The notes under the pieces were generated by a model, which saw only the letters and a list, made by a program, of their open reading frames with translations, searched no databases and had not been told where the DNA came from. The position numbers were made by a program, and so were the translations under genes. From the NCBI RefSeq assembly GCF_027579695.1, contig NC_083570.1:8604793-8668792 (forward strand): 64,000 bases of DNA, given 5' to 3'. Shown here in pieces: positions 63,574-64,000 of the stretch. Origin of the DNA: Neoarius graeffei (Eukaryota; Chordata; Actinopteri; Siluriformes; Ariidae). Numbering within the stretch: position 1 is the stretch's first letter; each line of letters starts with the position of its first letter.

Positions 63574-63900
63574 TTGCATCCGACGTCACAGCCGCCTCAT
63601 TAGATAGTGTATGTACTGTAAGACATGAAGTGGTGGTCAGCTGAGCTCACTGTCCACAAAGCGTTACTATCGCTGGGGCGCTTTGCTAGTTGTTAAAATG
63701 CCCTACGCTTGTGTTCTTTTGGGCTGCTTGAATCAAACAAAGCGTGAAACTCATAAAAGTTTCTTCCGGGTTCCTTGCGAAGTGATAAAGTGTGAAACGG
63801 CAAAGGATTTTACCAAAAGATGACAAGAAAGGTGCGGAAGGGAGCTGAGTTGAAGAACGTGCGAGTTTGCAGTGATCACTTTGTGAAATCTTTGTAAATT
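63574..63900 (+). mobile_element. ISL2EU-like element start with THAP remnant, in cfap206 intron 4
   Basis: The left-end sequence TTGCATCCGACGTCACAGCC nearly repeats that at 1254-1274. It is followed at 63697 by a THAP-domain coding start. The right end was not found and may lie beyond the window. Confidence 0.5.
63697..63893 (+). pseudogene. THAP zinc-finger domain fragment, frameshifted
   Basis: ATG at 63697 gives MPYACVLLGCLNQTKRE, HKSFFRVPCEVIKCETAK and a stop at about 63823. In a shifted frame NVRVCSDHFVKSL follows. C-X4-C, a FFRVP segment and the later C-X2-H (CSDH) are the C2CH landmarks of a THAP DNA-binding domain, here missing the central tryptophan region and shifted. THAP domains head several transposases, including ISL2EU, P and Kolobok types. 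The position inside an ISL2EU-like end favours the first. Confidence 0.55.
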
Positions 63901-64000
63901 CCTCTGATTTGTTTGGTTTGGATTCGCAACTCACCAACTTTTCTCGCGTTATTTCGTGACGTTTTGAAGTTCAGGAGACGCTTCAGTCTTCAGATGTGTT

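Overview
The window is eukaryotic and reads as a teleost fish chromosome segment. It has spliced genes with GT/AG introns, Mermaid-type (V-SINE) tRNA-derived SINEs, several fish Tc1/mariner lineages, hAT-, Harbinger- and TTAA-type elements, fish L1/RTE/RLE-type LINEs and long microsatellites. Nothing looks bacterial or viral. The species cannot be fixed; an ostariophysan such as a catfish is a guess from the repeat mix.

Only two host genes are visible, both on the + strand. The first is a complete class II cytokine receptor (31166-57305, seven exons, 498 aa). It best matches interleukin-20 receptor alpha (il20ra, called crfb8 in fish). The second is the 5' quarter of cfap206 (59892 to beyond the window end, four exons seen), a cilia/flagella radial-spoke-associated protein. 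Their introns carry a heavy repeat load. il20ra introns hold two Tc1 copies with uninterrupted transposases (32672-34274 and 45049-46659), four decayed Tc1 copies, and a nested hAT/Harbinger/MITE stack at 42077-44771.

The left half (1-30700) has no recognisable host gene and is layered transposons. In order: a SINE; a SINE split by an ISL2EU-like element; a hAT (2850-5730) containing a MITE, a Harbinger-like element and a second hAT that itself holds a SINE; duplicated minisatellite blocks (6680-9660); a Tc1 MITE split by a deleted LINE (10912-12025); a TTAA-flanked element (12049-15096) containing a RecQ-bearing element, which contains an ISL2EU-like element with a 135-bp-arm hairpin around seven 30-bp repeats; then a 12-kb minus-strand L1 (about 15547-27790) with intact ORF1, its ORF2 broken by three SINEs, an RLE-type LINE with a 111-bp target duplication, two hATs and a pogo-like element.

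The target-site duplications give the order of insertions directly. Many were found by eye with perfect 2-, 3-, 4-, 8-, 13- or 111-bp direct repeats. The most unusual items are the 91-bp hAT MITE with perfect termini and 8-bp duplications, the hairpin-plus-minisatellite, the RecQ-carrying element with a 9-bp flank, the 111-bp duplication, and three YXXQ motifs in the il20ra tail. Family assignments come from reading motifs; no database search was possible.
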